Positions 37,563-45,651 of a stretch of 64,000 nt of DNA are shown here, piece by piece. The notes below the pieces were generated by a model. It saw only the letters and a program-made list of their open reading frames with translations, was not told the origin of the DNA and did no database searches. Source of the DNA: Burkholderia pyrrocinia (GTDB lineage: Bacteria; Pseudomonadota; Gammaproteobacteria; Burkholderiales; Burkholderiaceae); the NCBI RefSeq assembly GCF_018417535.1, contig NZ_CP070978.1:1860001-1924000 (forward strand). Reading direction: 5' to 3'. Position 1 is the first letter of the stretch. Each line of letters begins with the position of its first letter. A program made the position numbers and the translations under genes.

Positions 37563-38794
37563 TTCGTGACGATCGCGGCCGTCAGGCCCGCGTTGATGGC
37601 CGGAAGCAGTTGCGCGAGCACGCGGCCGAAGCGCGCCAGCTTCGTGCTGTCGACGTACACGACGTCGCGCGGCTGCAGCTCGAACGCGTTGGCGAGCACC
37701 ATCGACACCGGCGAGCTGCCATCCAGATGAAACACCTGCGCCTGCCGGTCCGCGCCGGCGCGAATCACGTAGGTTTGCTTCGGATCGGCCGTACCCTGGT
37801 TCACGCTGCCCGCTTGCGACAGCGCGTCGGCCAGCGTGAGCCGGCCGTTGCGCAGCGGCAGCGCCGTCGTCGGCTTGTTGACTTCACCCATCACGTACAC
37901 GCCGAACTGATCGCGCGCGCCGACTTGCAGCAGGTCGCCGTTGCGCAGCACGATGCGCGACGGATCGACGCGCTCGCGAATCAGCCCCGGCAGGTCGACC
38001 GGATAGGCGGCACCGTCGCGCACGAGCGTCATGCGGCTCTGATCGGCGTCGGCCGTGAAGCCGCCCGCGCGCGTGACGGCTTCGAGCAACGTCATCGGCG
38101 TGTCGTTGAGCGGTTGCGCGCCCGGCGCACGCACTTCGCCGTCGATGTAGACGCGATTCGCGCGATACGACGCGACGCGCACCGTCAACTGCGGCGCGAC
38201 GAACCACTTCGACAGCCGCGCGCGAAGCGCGGACTGGATCTCGCTCGTGCTCATGCCCGCGACATGCAGTTCGCCCACGTACGGAAAAGCCAGGTTGCCG
38301 GCCTGATCGACGACGAAGCCCGCCGGCGGATCGGCAGCGCGCACCTGTTGCGTGCCCGGGTTGCCCTGCGCCGCGGCCAGTTCGGGGTGATCCCACACGG
38401 AGATCTGCAGCACGTCGCCCGCGTCGATCGCGTATGGCGCCGGCGCCGCAAAGAGCGCCGCGCGCGTGCGTTCATCCTGTGTGCGCGCCTCGCGCCGCTG
38501 GGCCGCGATCAGCTCGCCGTCGATCGGCCCGATCGGCACAGGCGCCGCCGCTTCACGCGAAGCGGGCACGTTTTGCGGCTGGCCGGGCGATGCCGCAACG
38601 ATGCGCTGCATCGACACCGTCAAGCCGCCTTCGTATGTCTGCGTCGCGATGCCACCATCCTGCGGCGCATCGTGCGCGAGGTTCATATGCATGCCCGGTT
38701 CGACCGCGCAAGCGGACAGCAGCACGACGGACAAGACCTTCATCGCCGCTCGCAATCGTTGCGCCCGCGAGCCGGGCCGTTTTCCAGTTTCCAT
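37559..38794 (-). CDS. wza: Outer-membrane polysaccharide export lipoprotein (Wza-like)
   Basis: A 411-residue export protein. Start at 38794 is preferred because it gives a compact basic N-region and a type II signal peptide (MKVLSVVLLSACAVEPG, lipidated Cys29); earlier in-frame TTG and later ATG (38743) are possible. The Poly_export domain opens YAIDAGDVLQISVWDHPELA and is followed by SLBB repeats (VYIDGEVRAPGAQPLNDTPMTLLEAV, FGVYVMGEVNKPTTALPL), as in the Wza octameric channel. The Wza role is to carry polymer across the outer membrane. The operon position before wzb-wzc agrees. Confidence 0.93.
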   Translation of the reverse strand: METGKRPGSRAQRLRAAMKVLSVVLLSACAVEPGMHMNLAHDAPQDGGIATQTYEGGLTVSMQRIVAASPGQPQNVPASREAAAPVPIGPIDGELIAAQRREARTQDERTRAALFAAPAPYAIDAGDVLQISVWDHPELAAAQGNPGTQQVRAADPPAGFVVDQAGNLAFPYVGELHVAGMSTSEIQSALRARLSKWFVAPQLTVRVASYRANRVYIDGEVRAPGAQPLNDTPMTLLEAVTRAGGFTADADQSRMTLVRDGAAYPVDLPGLIRERVDPSRIVLRNGDLLQVGARDQFGVYVMGEVNKPTTALPLRNGRLTLADALSQAGSVNQGTADPKQTYVIRAGADRQAQVFHLDGSSPVSMVLANAFELQPRDVVYVDSTKLARFGRVLAQLLPAINAGLTAAIVTK

Positions 38795-38829
38795 TTCCGT
38801 TATCCAGACGACGTGCGTCGACGCGTCAT

Positions 38830-40236
38830 TCAATAGGCATTGCGATGCGTGAATCCATACAGAACGGTCGCCGCCACGATTCGCATGTCCATCGCAAACG
38901 ACCAGTTGTTCAGGTAGTAGAGATCGTGTTCGACCCGCTTCTGCATCTTCTCGATGCGATCCGTCTCGCCGCGATGCCCGTTCACCTGAGCCCAGCCGGT
39001 GATGCCCGGCTTGATCCGGTAGCGCTGGATATAGCCGTCGACAAGGTGCCGGTAGAAGCGGTCGTGCTCCACCGCATGCGGGCGTGGCCCGACCACCGAC
39101 ATGTCGCCTTTCAGCACGTTGAAGAACTGCGGGAGCTCGTCGAGGCTCGTGCGCCGCAGCAGCGCGCCGACCCGCGTGACGCGCGGGTCGCCTTGCGTCG
39201 CCTGCCGGACTTCGCCCGGCTCGCGCGTGTCACGCACGCGCATCGTCCGGAACTTGTAGATCGTGAAGATGCGCCCGTAAGCGCCCCTGCGTTGCTGCCG
39301 GAACAGCACCGGCCCCGGCGACGACAGCTTCACCGCCAGCGCAACGACAACCATCAGCGGTGCGATTCCGATCAACGCCAGGCCCGCGAACACGCGATCG
39401 AACATCGCCTTGCCCGCCAGCGCCCGCGCGGACAGCGGCGATGCGACGAGATCGAGCGCGTGACCACGAATCGCCCCGTTCGGATGAAGCGGCGTCATGC
39501 CGGTGAGGTCCGGCATGAAGCGGATGTCGACCAGATCCTCGGCGAACGCGCGGACGATCTCGCCGACACGATCGGCCTCGGACAACGGCAGCACGATCCA
39601 GATCTCCCCGACGTGTGCGCGACGCACGTACTCGACGAATTCGGCCAGGTCACGATGCACGGCCGGTTCTTCCGGCCCGATAGGCGACGAACCGGACATG
39701 TCGAAGATCGCGGCTATCTGGAACGGCCGCCCCGTTTCCAGCGCCTCACGACCAATGAGCGTCCGGCAACGTTCGCGATGCCCGACGAGCGCAACCGGTT
39801 TGCGCCGGGCATGCCGCGCCGCCGCGCAAACGCCGAGCCACCACCGCACGGCCTGCGACACGACGAGCGCGACCGCCGACAACGCGAACCAGCCGGCTAG
39901 CCAGTCGAGCGCGACCGGGAATTGCCGGTCGTGCGCCACGACGGAAATCGCGCCGACACACAACGCGACGGCCAGACAGGCCAGCGCGAGCCACACGCGA
40001 CGCCATGACAGGCGGCGCTCGGGATCGCCGTACAGACCGACTAACGGAAACAGGACCAGCGCGCACACGATCGAAACGGCAATCAGCACGGCATCCGATC
40101 CGGCAGACAGCGAGCCGCCCAGCCAGCTTCTCGCGGCCCATGCGGTGACGACAAGCAGCGCGGCATCCAGCAACCTGAACCGTGAAGCTTTTCCGCGAAC
40201 GGCGGGGGTGTATCTAGTTTGGTTGAACGATGGCAT
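38830..40236 (-). CDS. Undecaprenyl-phosphate sugar-phosphate transferase (priming enzyme, WcaJ/WbaP type)
   Basis: A 468-residue polyprenyl-phosphate hexose-1-phosphate transferase, probably first gene of the EPS operon. There are five predicted N-terminal spans (residues ~20-130), a Rossmann-like middle (CoA-binding-like, [10 protein letters not shown]), then the conserved catalytic part: [62 protein letters not shown] and [16 protein letters not shown]. It loads the first sugar phosphate (glucose or galactose in the WcaJ/WbaP group) on undecaprenyl phosphate. The specificity cannot be read. It has no neighbour upstream on this strand, so the operon promoter should lie beyond 40236. Confidence 0.93.
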   Translation of the reverse strand: MPSFNQTRYTPAVRGKASRFRLLDAALLVVTAWAARSWLGGSLSAGSDAVLIAVSIVCALVLFPLVGLYGDPERRLSWRRVWLALACLAVALCVGAISVVAHDRQFPVALDWLAGWFALSAVALVVSQAVRWWLGVCAAARHARRKPVALVGHRERCRTLIGREALETGRPFQIAAIFDMSGSSPIGPEEPAVHRDLAEFVEYVRRAHVGEIWIVLPLSEADRVGEIVRAFAEDLVDIRFMPDLTGMTPLHPNGAIRGHALDLVASPLSARALAGKAMFDRVFAGLALIGIAPLMVVVALAVKLSSPGPVLFRQQRRGAYGRIFTIYKFRTMRVRDTREPGEVRQATQGDPRVTRVGALLRRTSLDELPQFFNVLKGDMSVVGPRPHAVEHDRFYRHLVDGYIQRYRIKPGITGWAQVNGHRGETDRIEKMQKRVEHDLYYLNNWSFAMDMRIVAATVLYGFTHRNAY

Positions 40237-40738
40237 AACCCTGGGCGATCACCCGTCGCGATCGATTGGCGATGGAACGGCGGCGCATCTTCACGCAATG
40301 CACGCCACGCCGGCACGGATCGATTCCCGGACCGATGACCTATTTCATCCGTTGTTTAGTAATGCGAATCTGAATCGATTGACATGGGCCTTCAATCAAA
40401 CATCACGGATCGTTAAATTTCGAACCCGGTTGACGTGGCCTAACAACTTCAACGAGACCGACGCCCTCCGCTTACCGCGGGCCCATCGCTTATCGAGACG
40501 ATGTAAGACTGGATACTGCCACTACGATCTGGCGTTTTAAATCGGTCAAGTCCTAAACAAATTGATATAGAGACTTTTCTTGTCCTATTTACCAATGAGG
40601 CCCCTGCCTACATGGCAGATTGGTTGATGTCAAGTGATCAAACAAGCGGCGTGATGTGCATCGGGTCAATTCGCGACGCAGTGTGGACACACCGCCATCC
40701 CGCGAACACGATGACCGACGACCGCGACGTGTGCCGGC
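40237..40738. other. AT-richer regulatory region upstream of the EPS operon
   Basis: About 500 bases without a convincing gene and visibly richer in A+T than the surroundings (especially 40300-40640). It must hold the leftward promoter of the eleven-gene EPS operon. A perfect dyad is at 40377-40397. Other short frames here lack ribosome sites. Confidence 0.6.
40377..40397. promoter_or_regulatory. Dyad GATTGA-N9-TCAATC upstream of EPS operon
   Basis: A perfect 6-bp inverted repeat with a 9-base spacer about 140 bases before the priming-transferase start, in AT-richer non-coding DNA. It is a candidate binding site for an activator or repressor of the EPS genes; the regulator is not identified. 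Confidence 0.4.
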
Positions 40739-41036
40739 GTTGCGCCACTGCGCATGGACGACCGGTTTTCGCTGCGCGTCCTGACGAGCAACGCGCCCCA
40801 GCGCTACTTCCGCGCGTCGTCTCAGCTGCCGGCCGAACCGGTGTCGACGCGCATCGGTGTCGCCCATTCCGACATGACGTACCGGCTCGGCGGTGAATTC
40901 GAGGATCTCGACTGCAGCAAAAAGGCGAGCGTGTGCCGCGCGCGTCACGCTGCCGCTCGTGCGCATCCGTCGCGGCAGCGCCAGCGCTCGGTTCACGTGC
41001 GAGAACAAGACAGTCTGCTTTGAACGTGATCGAAAT
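40739..41036 (+). pseudogene. Relic of a TpsB (FhaC/ShlB-type) transporter gene, frameshifted
   Basis: Translated on the plus strand, this segment gives APLRMDDRFSLRVLTSN, then QRYFRASSQLP, VSTRIGV and TYRLGGEFEDLD, which align position by position with the intact TpsB of this window (SPLRLGDRLSLRGLVSN, QRYYRTAYQLP, ASTRVGV, RYRLGGAFSDLD). After codon KKASV (ends 40933) the match continues in another frame ([24 protein letters not shown] against YVTQPLVRARNL ... YENKN), so a frameshift of about two bases occurred between 40933 and 40944. Only ~100 residues from the mid-barrel remain; N- and C-terminal parts are gone. No partner tpsA fragment was recognised. Confidence 0.8.
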
Positions 41037-41213
41037 TTTGCCGCGAGATCGCGTACGGGGCGCGACCCGGGCGTAAACGAAACGCCGCCGGCAAGCCGGC
41101 GGCAAAAGATGCGTCCACGGCGGACGTGGCGCACCTGAGGCACTCGATTCAGTGAGCGCAGGTCATTCAGCCGTGAATGACCCGCGCGACGCTGCTGCGC
41201 CAGTGGCGCCCGC

Positions 41214-42239
41214 TCAGTTCTGCGTGAGCGGATTCAGTGTCGTGCACAGGAAGCCCGTGCAGTTCGTGGGCTTGAGATAGAACGACGCCATCACCGGGGT
41301 CGTCGTGCCGAGCGCGAGATCGCCCAGATACGCGGAGCCCTGCGCGCCGTAATTGTTCGACTGCTGGACGAAGCCGGCGCCGGTCGACTGGATCGCGGCC
41401 GACTGGTACGTGAATGTCGGCGACTGCGTCTGGTCCTTCACGTAGACCCACGCGACATTGATGGCGCCAGTCGGATTGGCAGGGCCGAATGACATCCCGC
41501 CCTTCACGCGATAACCCTTCGCGCCCTCGCTGTTGGCCTGCGCGATGAAGTCGTTGACGCCCGTTGGCGGTATCAGTGCATCGTACGTATAGGTCGAACC
41601 CGACGCATTGTTCTTCATGTACAGGTTCGCTTGCGCCGATCCCACCATCATCGGGCCGACAAACCAGTAGCCCGACTGGCCCTGGCCGTTCGCCTGGGTG
41701 ACGAACGCGTCCTGGCTGGCCGGCAACGTCGCCGTCGCGTATGTGTACGTCGCCGACGAGCCGCCATCCTTGCGATACAGGTAGCCATACGCGAGCGGCC
41801 CTTCGTAGCGGTAACCGTTCGTCCCTTGCGTGCTGGCCTGGTTGAGGAAGGTCGCCCAGTCACCCGGCGCGGACTGCAGTTGATACGTGTAGGTCGGCGC
41901 GGTGCCGTCGTTCACGAAGATCGAGCGCGACCCGCCGTTCGACGCGTCATAGTAGTAGTCGCCCAGATAGCGGTAGCCCTTCGCGCCTTCGCTGTTGAGC
42001 AGCGTCAGGAAGCTCGGGCCGTCCGACGCCGGGGTCGTCGCCTCGTAGCGCCACGTCAGCGTGCTGCCGCCCGAACCGCCGCTACCGCCGCTGCCGTTGC
42101 CGCCGGAGCCCGTCGAGCCGGTGCCTCCGCTGCCGCCGTTGTTGCTCGAACCGGAGCCGCTGCCGGTCGACGGGTTGTCGTCGCCGCCACAGGCGGTCAG
42201 GGCCAGACAGGTCAGTGCGATCAATGCAACGGCTTTCAT
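41214..42239 (-). CDS. Lipoprotein with five tandem ~50-residue repeats
   Basis: A 341-residue protein. Start at 42239 follows GAGGTGA; the N-terminus is a lipoprotein signal (LTAC, lipidated Cys17). A Gly/Ser-rich linker (18-60) leads into five repeats of about 50 residues with the pattern YxY...F..xxNxxGxxGYxxxG...(L/F)Y.K, e.g. TYTYQLQSAPGDW with NGYRYEGPLAYG, and STYTYDALIPPT with KGYRVKGGMSFG. The repeat resembles short beta-alpha-beta modules such as DUF4177, but this is a weak resemblance. It lies 97 bases downstream of the CsgG-family gene on the same strand. Function unknown; a surface-exposed repeat protein is likely. Confidence 0.78.
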   Translation of the reverse strand: MKAVALIALTCLALTACGGDDNPSTGSGSGSSNNGGSGGTGSTGSGGNGSGGSGGSGGSTLTWRYEATTPASDGPSFLTLLNSEGAKGYRYLGDYYYDASNGGSRSIFVNDGTAPTYTYQLQSAPGDWATFLNQASTQGTNGYRYEGPLAYGYLYRKDGGSSATYTYATATLPASQDAFVTQANGQGQSGYWFVGPMMVGSAQANLYMKNNASGSTYTYDALIPPTGVNDFIAQANSEGAKGYRVKGGMSFGPANPTGAINVAWVYVKDQTQSPTFTYQSAAIQSTGAGFVQQSNNYGAQGSAYLGDLALGTTTPVMASFYLKPTNCTGFLCTTLNPLTQN

Positions 42240-42336
42240 CGGAGTCACCTCGAAACGAACAGGACGAGCGAAGCCGGCGCGCGGACATTCACATGTCAGG
42301 AGAATCGGCCGGCGGCGCGCCGCCGGCCCGTGAACG

Positions 42337-43164
42337 TCAGTTGACCTGGAGCTGGCCACCGCGGCCGAGGCCGCCCTTGACGTCCTGCGCCTTGTAGCTG
42401 CGCAGTGCGACGACCATCTTGTTGTACGCGTCGATGAATGCGACGACCGTCGCCTTGCCTTCCGGCGTCGACGAGAAACCGGCAAGCGCACCGCCCACGC
42501 CGCCGCCGAAACCGCCCAGCGCCGCGCCGTAGTTGGTCGCCGTCGAGCTGCCTTCCGACGCCGCGATCTGCACGGCCGAACGCACGTCGAACAGCGTCAG
42601 CGTCACGACCGATGCCTTCGTCTGCAGATGCCCGGCCACCGCCGCCACCGCGCTGTTGCCGATCAGCCCGCCGATCATGCTGCCGATGCCGCCGATCGGC
42701 GAATCGTTGATGACGATCTGCGGTTCCATGTAGTAGTCGGCCGCGACACGCTGGCCCTTCTGCTGCTTCGAGCCCGCGCGGTATTCGCCCGAGCCGCGCT
42801 GCAGTTGCGTGATGCGCGACAGGCGCGCGTCGCTCTTCTGGTTGCCGATCGACGTGATCACGAAGCAGTTCGACTGCTGGACCGCCAGCCGCAGCAGCGG
42901 GTCGATGGTCGTCATCTTGGTCGCGCTGCCGAACGGGCCCCACCAGTCGGCATTGCGGCCGTCGTCCACGGCAATCGTGCCGAGCGGCGATGCGCAGCGC
43001 TGCAGCCCCGAATCGGCGCCGGCGCTCGCGCCGCCTGCCGCGGCGCCCGTCACGCCGGCGTTCTGGCCGCCGGGCGTCACCATGCCGCCGCAGCCCGCGA
43101 CGGACGCGCCAAGCGCCGCGACCAGCGCACCTTGGGTAAGACGATGGGAAAGGATGGTCTTCAT
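42337..43164 (-). CDS. CsgG-family outer-membrane lipoprotein
   Basis: A 275-residue lipoprotein (lipobox SVAGC, Cys25). Features of the CsgG/HfaB group are the central segment RVAADYYMEPQIVINDSP and the glycine-rich hydrophobic stretch (IGGIGSMIGGLIGNSAVAAVAG), then SVVTLTLFDVRSAVQIAASEGSS and a second Gly-rich helix pair (GGFGGGVGGALAGFSSTPEGK). CsgG forms the curli secretion pore; related proteins serve in holdfast attachment or cell-wall regulation. No csgA/B/E/F genes are adjacent, so a curli role is not claimed. It lies between the five-repeat lipoprotein and a Sel1 lipoprotein, all transcribed leftward. Confidence 0.78.
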   Translation of the reverse strand: MKTILSHRLTQGALVAALGASVAGCGGMVTPGGQNAGVTGAAAGGASAGADSGLQRCASPLGTIAVDDGRNADWWGPFGSATKMTTIDPLLRLAVQQSNCFVITSIGNQKSDARLSRITQLQRGSGEYRAGSKQQKGQRVAADYYMEPQIVINDSPIGGIGSMIGGLIGNSAVAAVAGHLQTKASVVTLTLFDVRSAVQIAASEGSSTATNYGAALGGFGGGVGGALAGFSSTPEGKATVVAFIDAYNKMVVALRSYKAQDVKGGLGRGGQLQVN

Positions 43165-43283
43165 GTTGTTATCGATCGATAGAGTCGTTGTTCGGCTTAT
43201 GTGTTCGTGCGAACTTCGATAAGCCCCCCGGGCATGGCGCGATGGTGGTCTCCCCGCTGCCGCCCCCGTTGCTTCCGGCCCGG

Positions 43284-43871
43284 TCAGTAGTACCAGTACG
43301 TCTGATTCCAGACGCCGTAGTACGGATAGCCCGAGTACCAGTAGCCGTAATAGACGTCACGCCATTGCGTGCGCCATTTCCAGTCTTCTTCGTCTTCCTT
43401 TTTGGCCTTGCGCGCGAGCTCGAGCAGTTGCTTCGATTCCTTGTCGCCGCGGCCGGCCGCGATCGACAGCCACTTGTCCGCTTCGCGCGGATCGGAGCCC
43501 ATTTCCTCGAGGCCGAACAGGTAGAAGCTGCCGAGCGCCTTCTGCGCGTGCAGGTCGCCGCGCTCGGCGGCGTCGCGCATCCACTTGAGTGCCTGGTAGC
43601 TGTCCTGGCGCACGCCGTCGCCGCGGAAATAACGCAGGCCGAGGTCGTAGGCGGCCTTCGGCTGGGTCTTCGCGGCTTGCTTCAGCGCGACGATGCGCGG
43701 GTCTTCGCGATCTTCCGCATCGTCCTTTTTTTGGTAGGAGACCTGATCTTTAGGGCGATCGGAACAGCCGGTGTCGTCGCAGATCCGCACCGTGTTGCTG
43801 GTCACGGACGGATCCTGCGCGCACGCGGCCAACAGCAACAACAGCCCCGGTGCGAATAAACGGCGGTACAT
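43284..43871 (-). CDS. Sel1-repeat lipoprotein with Tyr/Trp-rich tail
   Basis: A 195-residue lipoprotein (LLLLAAC, lipidated Cys17). Residues ~70-160 hold Sel1-like TPR repeats (AAYDLGLRYFRGDGVRQDSYQALKWMRDAAERGDLHAQKALGSFYLFG...) used for protein-protein contact. The last 27 residues contain ten Tyr and four Trp (from QWRDVYYGYWYSG to the end, ...TYWYY), a rare composition suited to stacking on sugars or to beta aggregation. It is divergent from the HTH-receiver gene, 360 bases away, and is the first of three leftward lipoprotein genes. Confidence 0.82.
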   Translation of the reverse strand: MYRRLFAPGLLLLLAACAQDPSVTSNTVRICDDTGCSDRPKDQVSYQKKDDAEDREDPRIVALKQAAKTQPKAAYDLGLRYFRGDGVRQDSYQALKWMRDAAERGDLHAQKALGSFYLFGLEEMGSDPREADKWLSIAAGRGDKESKQLLELARKAKKEDEEDWKWRTQWRDVYYGYWYSGYPYYGVWNQTYWYY

Positions 43872-44231
43872 TTTGGTACTTTCCTCAAGTTTTATTTGCG
43901 CCGCAATTCTTCGAGCTTTTCACCCCCGTGAGCTCGCACCCGGCTGCGCGCGGCGCGGCGGATACCATCCGCCAACGCCGACACGCTATCCAAGGCTCTC
44001 TCAGGCTCTCTCTTCGAATCGTTCAGTCACTGCTTCATTGCCGACGCTTTTCGCTGTACCGACCGTGGCCGGCACCGATCTCCAAACATGACGCAACAAA
44101 CAATAGTGACGTGGTGAGCAATAATAATGAAGAAAAATGGCATGTCAAGGTGATTCGCTTTTTCAAAGTTTGCGTGTCACGTCAGTTTTGATATGCTCTT
44201 CCTCGCCAAAACCCCTGGAGACCCCATCGAG
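43872..44231. other. Divergent intergenic region, Sel1 lipoprotein / HTH-receiver operon
   Basis: 360 bases, AT-richer in the second half (44090-44200). It holds leftward and rightward promoters. A plausible rightward promoter is TTGCGT, 16 bases, TATGCT, near 44171-44198, just before the signalling operon. No other feature was seen. Confidence 0.45.
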
Positions 44232-45104
44232 ATGTCCAACAGCGAGCAGGCCAACGTCGATCTCATCACCGCCAACAAGGTGCGCGACCTACTGAACCGG
44301 AACGGCATCCCGCCGCGCAGTCACAACACGACGATCGCGAACGTGCTCGGCCTCAGTTTCTCGGTCGTGACGCGCAAGATGAAAGGCCTGATCCCGTGGA
44401 ACCTGTCGCAGTTGCAGGACATCGCGACGCACTTCGGCGTGCCGCCCGCGATCCTGCTCGACGACAAGGGCCCGCAGCCTGCCGCCGTCGAGATGATCGA
44501 CGCGACGCTCGTGATCGAATCGCGGCGCTTCCGCTGCCGCGCCGCGATCTCGGCGAAAGCCAGCAGCCAGAGCGAAACGGATTTCGTCGCGCTGCAGTGG
44601 CAAGGCGAATGGATCGTTACAGAACGTCAACATGCGCGCGAGGGGCGCACGTATCCGGTCGACGTCATCGAGCTGCGCTCGACCCAGCCGAACGTGTATG
44701 CGGCGCGGATCGCCGTGGTGGACGATTCGCGGGACGTCGCCGAAACGGTATGTGAATATTTCATCGAAAAAGGCGTGAACGCGATCCCGTATTTCGACGG
44801 CGCGACGTTCCGCAAGGCGCTGGAGGTCGAGGATTTCGACGGCTACATCCTCGACTGGATGCTCGGCGACCAGACCGCCGCCGAGCTCGTGCGCGGCATC
44901 CGTTCGAGCGAAAATAGCGGCGCGCCGATCTTCCTGCTGACCGGCAAGATCTCGACCGGGGAAGCCAGCGAGGACGAGATCGCGCACATCGTGTCGCACT
45001 ACAACGCGCGCTGCGAGGAAAAACCGGTGCGCCTGCCGATCCTGTTCGCCGAAGTGGCGCGCGAACTGAAGATCGCGCTGCCGGCCGCGGCCGCCGCGAG
45101 CTGA
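44232..45104 (+). CDS. Response regulator with N-terminal HTH and C-terminal receiver domain
   Basis: A 290-residue protein. Start at 44232 (MSNSEQANVDLI) follows GGAGACC; an ATG 39 nt upstream is in frame but lacks a ribosome site. Residues ~14-75 form a helix-turn-helix unit (VRDLLNRNGIPPRSHNTTIANVLGLSFSVVTRKMKG) of Xre-like type; a linker domain of ~90 residues follows; residues ~160-285 are a receiver domain (IAVVDDSRDVAET) with the phospho-acceptor Asp208 (YILDWMLGDQ) and a Lys in EEKPVRL. DNA-binding before receiver is the reverse of the usual order. It is first of a three-gene operon with a periplasmic protein and a hybrid kinase. Confidence 0.85.
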   Translation: MSNSEQANVDLITANKVRDLLNRNGIPPRSHNTTIANVLGLSFSVVTRKMKGLIPWNLSQLQDIATHFGVPPAILLDDKGPQPAAVEMIDATLVIESRRFRCRAAISAKASSQSETDFVALQWQGEWIVTERQHAREGRTYPVDVIELRSTQPNVYAARIAVVDDSRDVAETVCEYFIEKGVNAIPYFDGATFRKALEVEDFDGYILDWMLGDQTAAELVRGIRSSENSGAPIFLLTGKISTGEASEDEIAHIVSHYNARCEEKPVRLPILFAEVARELKIALPAAAAAS

Positions 45105-45146
45105 GAGCACAACGAAACACCACAACTGGACGACCGAGGGAAAGAC

Positions 45147-45650
45147 ATGCGAGTTTCGACCATCTGGGCCAAGAGCCTGCTGACGGCCTGCCTGCTCGGC
45201 ATGGCCGCCGCGGCATGGGCCGCTTCGTCGTTTACGTTCACCGTCGACGGCAAGATCGCCAAGAGCAACCAGACCGGTAAGACGGAATACGTCTTTTCCG
45301 AACAAGCGCTGATGGCGCTGCCGCAGCATACGATCGTCACGTCGACGAGCTGGACGCCGAAGGCGACCTTCACCGGCCCACGCCTCTCCGACGTGCTGAA
45401 GACCGTCGGCGCGCACGGTACGCAGATCGAATTCCGCTGCATCGACGAATACACGTTCACGATTCCGGTGTCGGATGCGGACAAATACGGCGTGATCCTC
45501 GCGCGAACGATGAACGGCAAGGTGCTCGGCAACGACAACTACGGCCCGCTGTGGATCATGTATCCGCGTGACCAGTATCCCAACGAGCTGAAGACGCCGC
45601 TCGGCGAAGCCAAGTTCGCGTGGCAGATCATCGGCCTGACCGTGAAGTGA
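45147..45650 (+). CDS. Periplasmic molybdopterin-oxidoreductase-fold protein
   Basis: A 167-residue exported protein (signal peptide to about residue 25, AAAWAA). The mature part, FTFTVDGKIAKSNQTG ... FSEQALMALPQHTIVTSTSWTPKATFTGPRLSDVLKTVGA, matches the sulfite-oxidase-like (oxidored_molyb) fold, but the chain is shorter than true enzymes and lacks the usual Cys-Gly cofactor-anchor motif; a single Cys occurs in EFRCIDEYTF. Being placed between a regulator and a membrane hybrid kinase, it may act as a ligand-binding or redox input partner. It lies 42 bases after the regulator and 1 base before the kinase start. Confidence 0.82.
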   Translation: MRVSTIWAKSLLTACLLGMAAAAWAASSFTFTVDGKIAKSNQTGKTEYVFSEQALMALPQHTIVTSTSWTPKATFTGPRLSDVLKTVGAHGTQIEFRCIDEYTFTIPVSDADKYGVILARTMNGKVLGNDNYGPLWIMYPRDQYPNELKTPLGEAKFAWQIIGLTVK

Positions 45651-45651
45651 A

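Noticed and set aside
28015..40236. Cepacian (bce) cluster
   Set aside because: There is no phosphomannose isomerase/GDP-mannose gene or the larger set of transferases and acetyltransferases; WecB/WecC point to a different polymer.
42337..43164. Curli system based on the CsgG-family gene
   Set aside because: No CsgA/B-type repeats, CsgE or CsgF were found nearby; the evidence supports only the family assignment.
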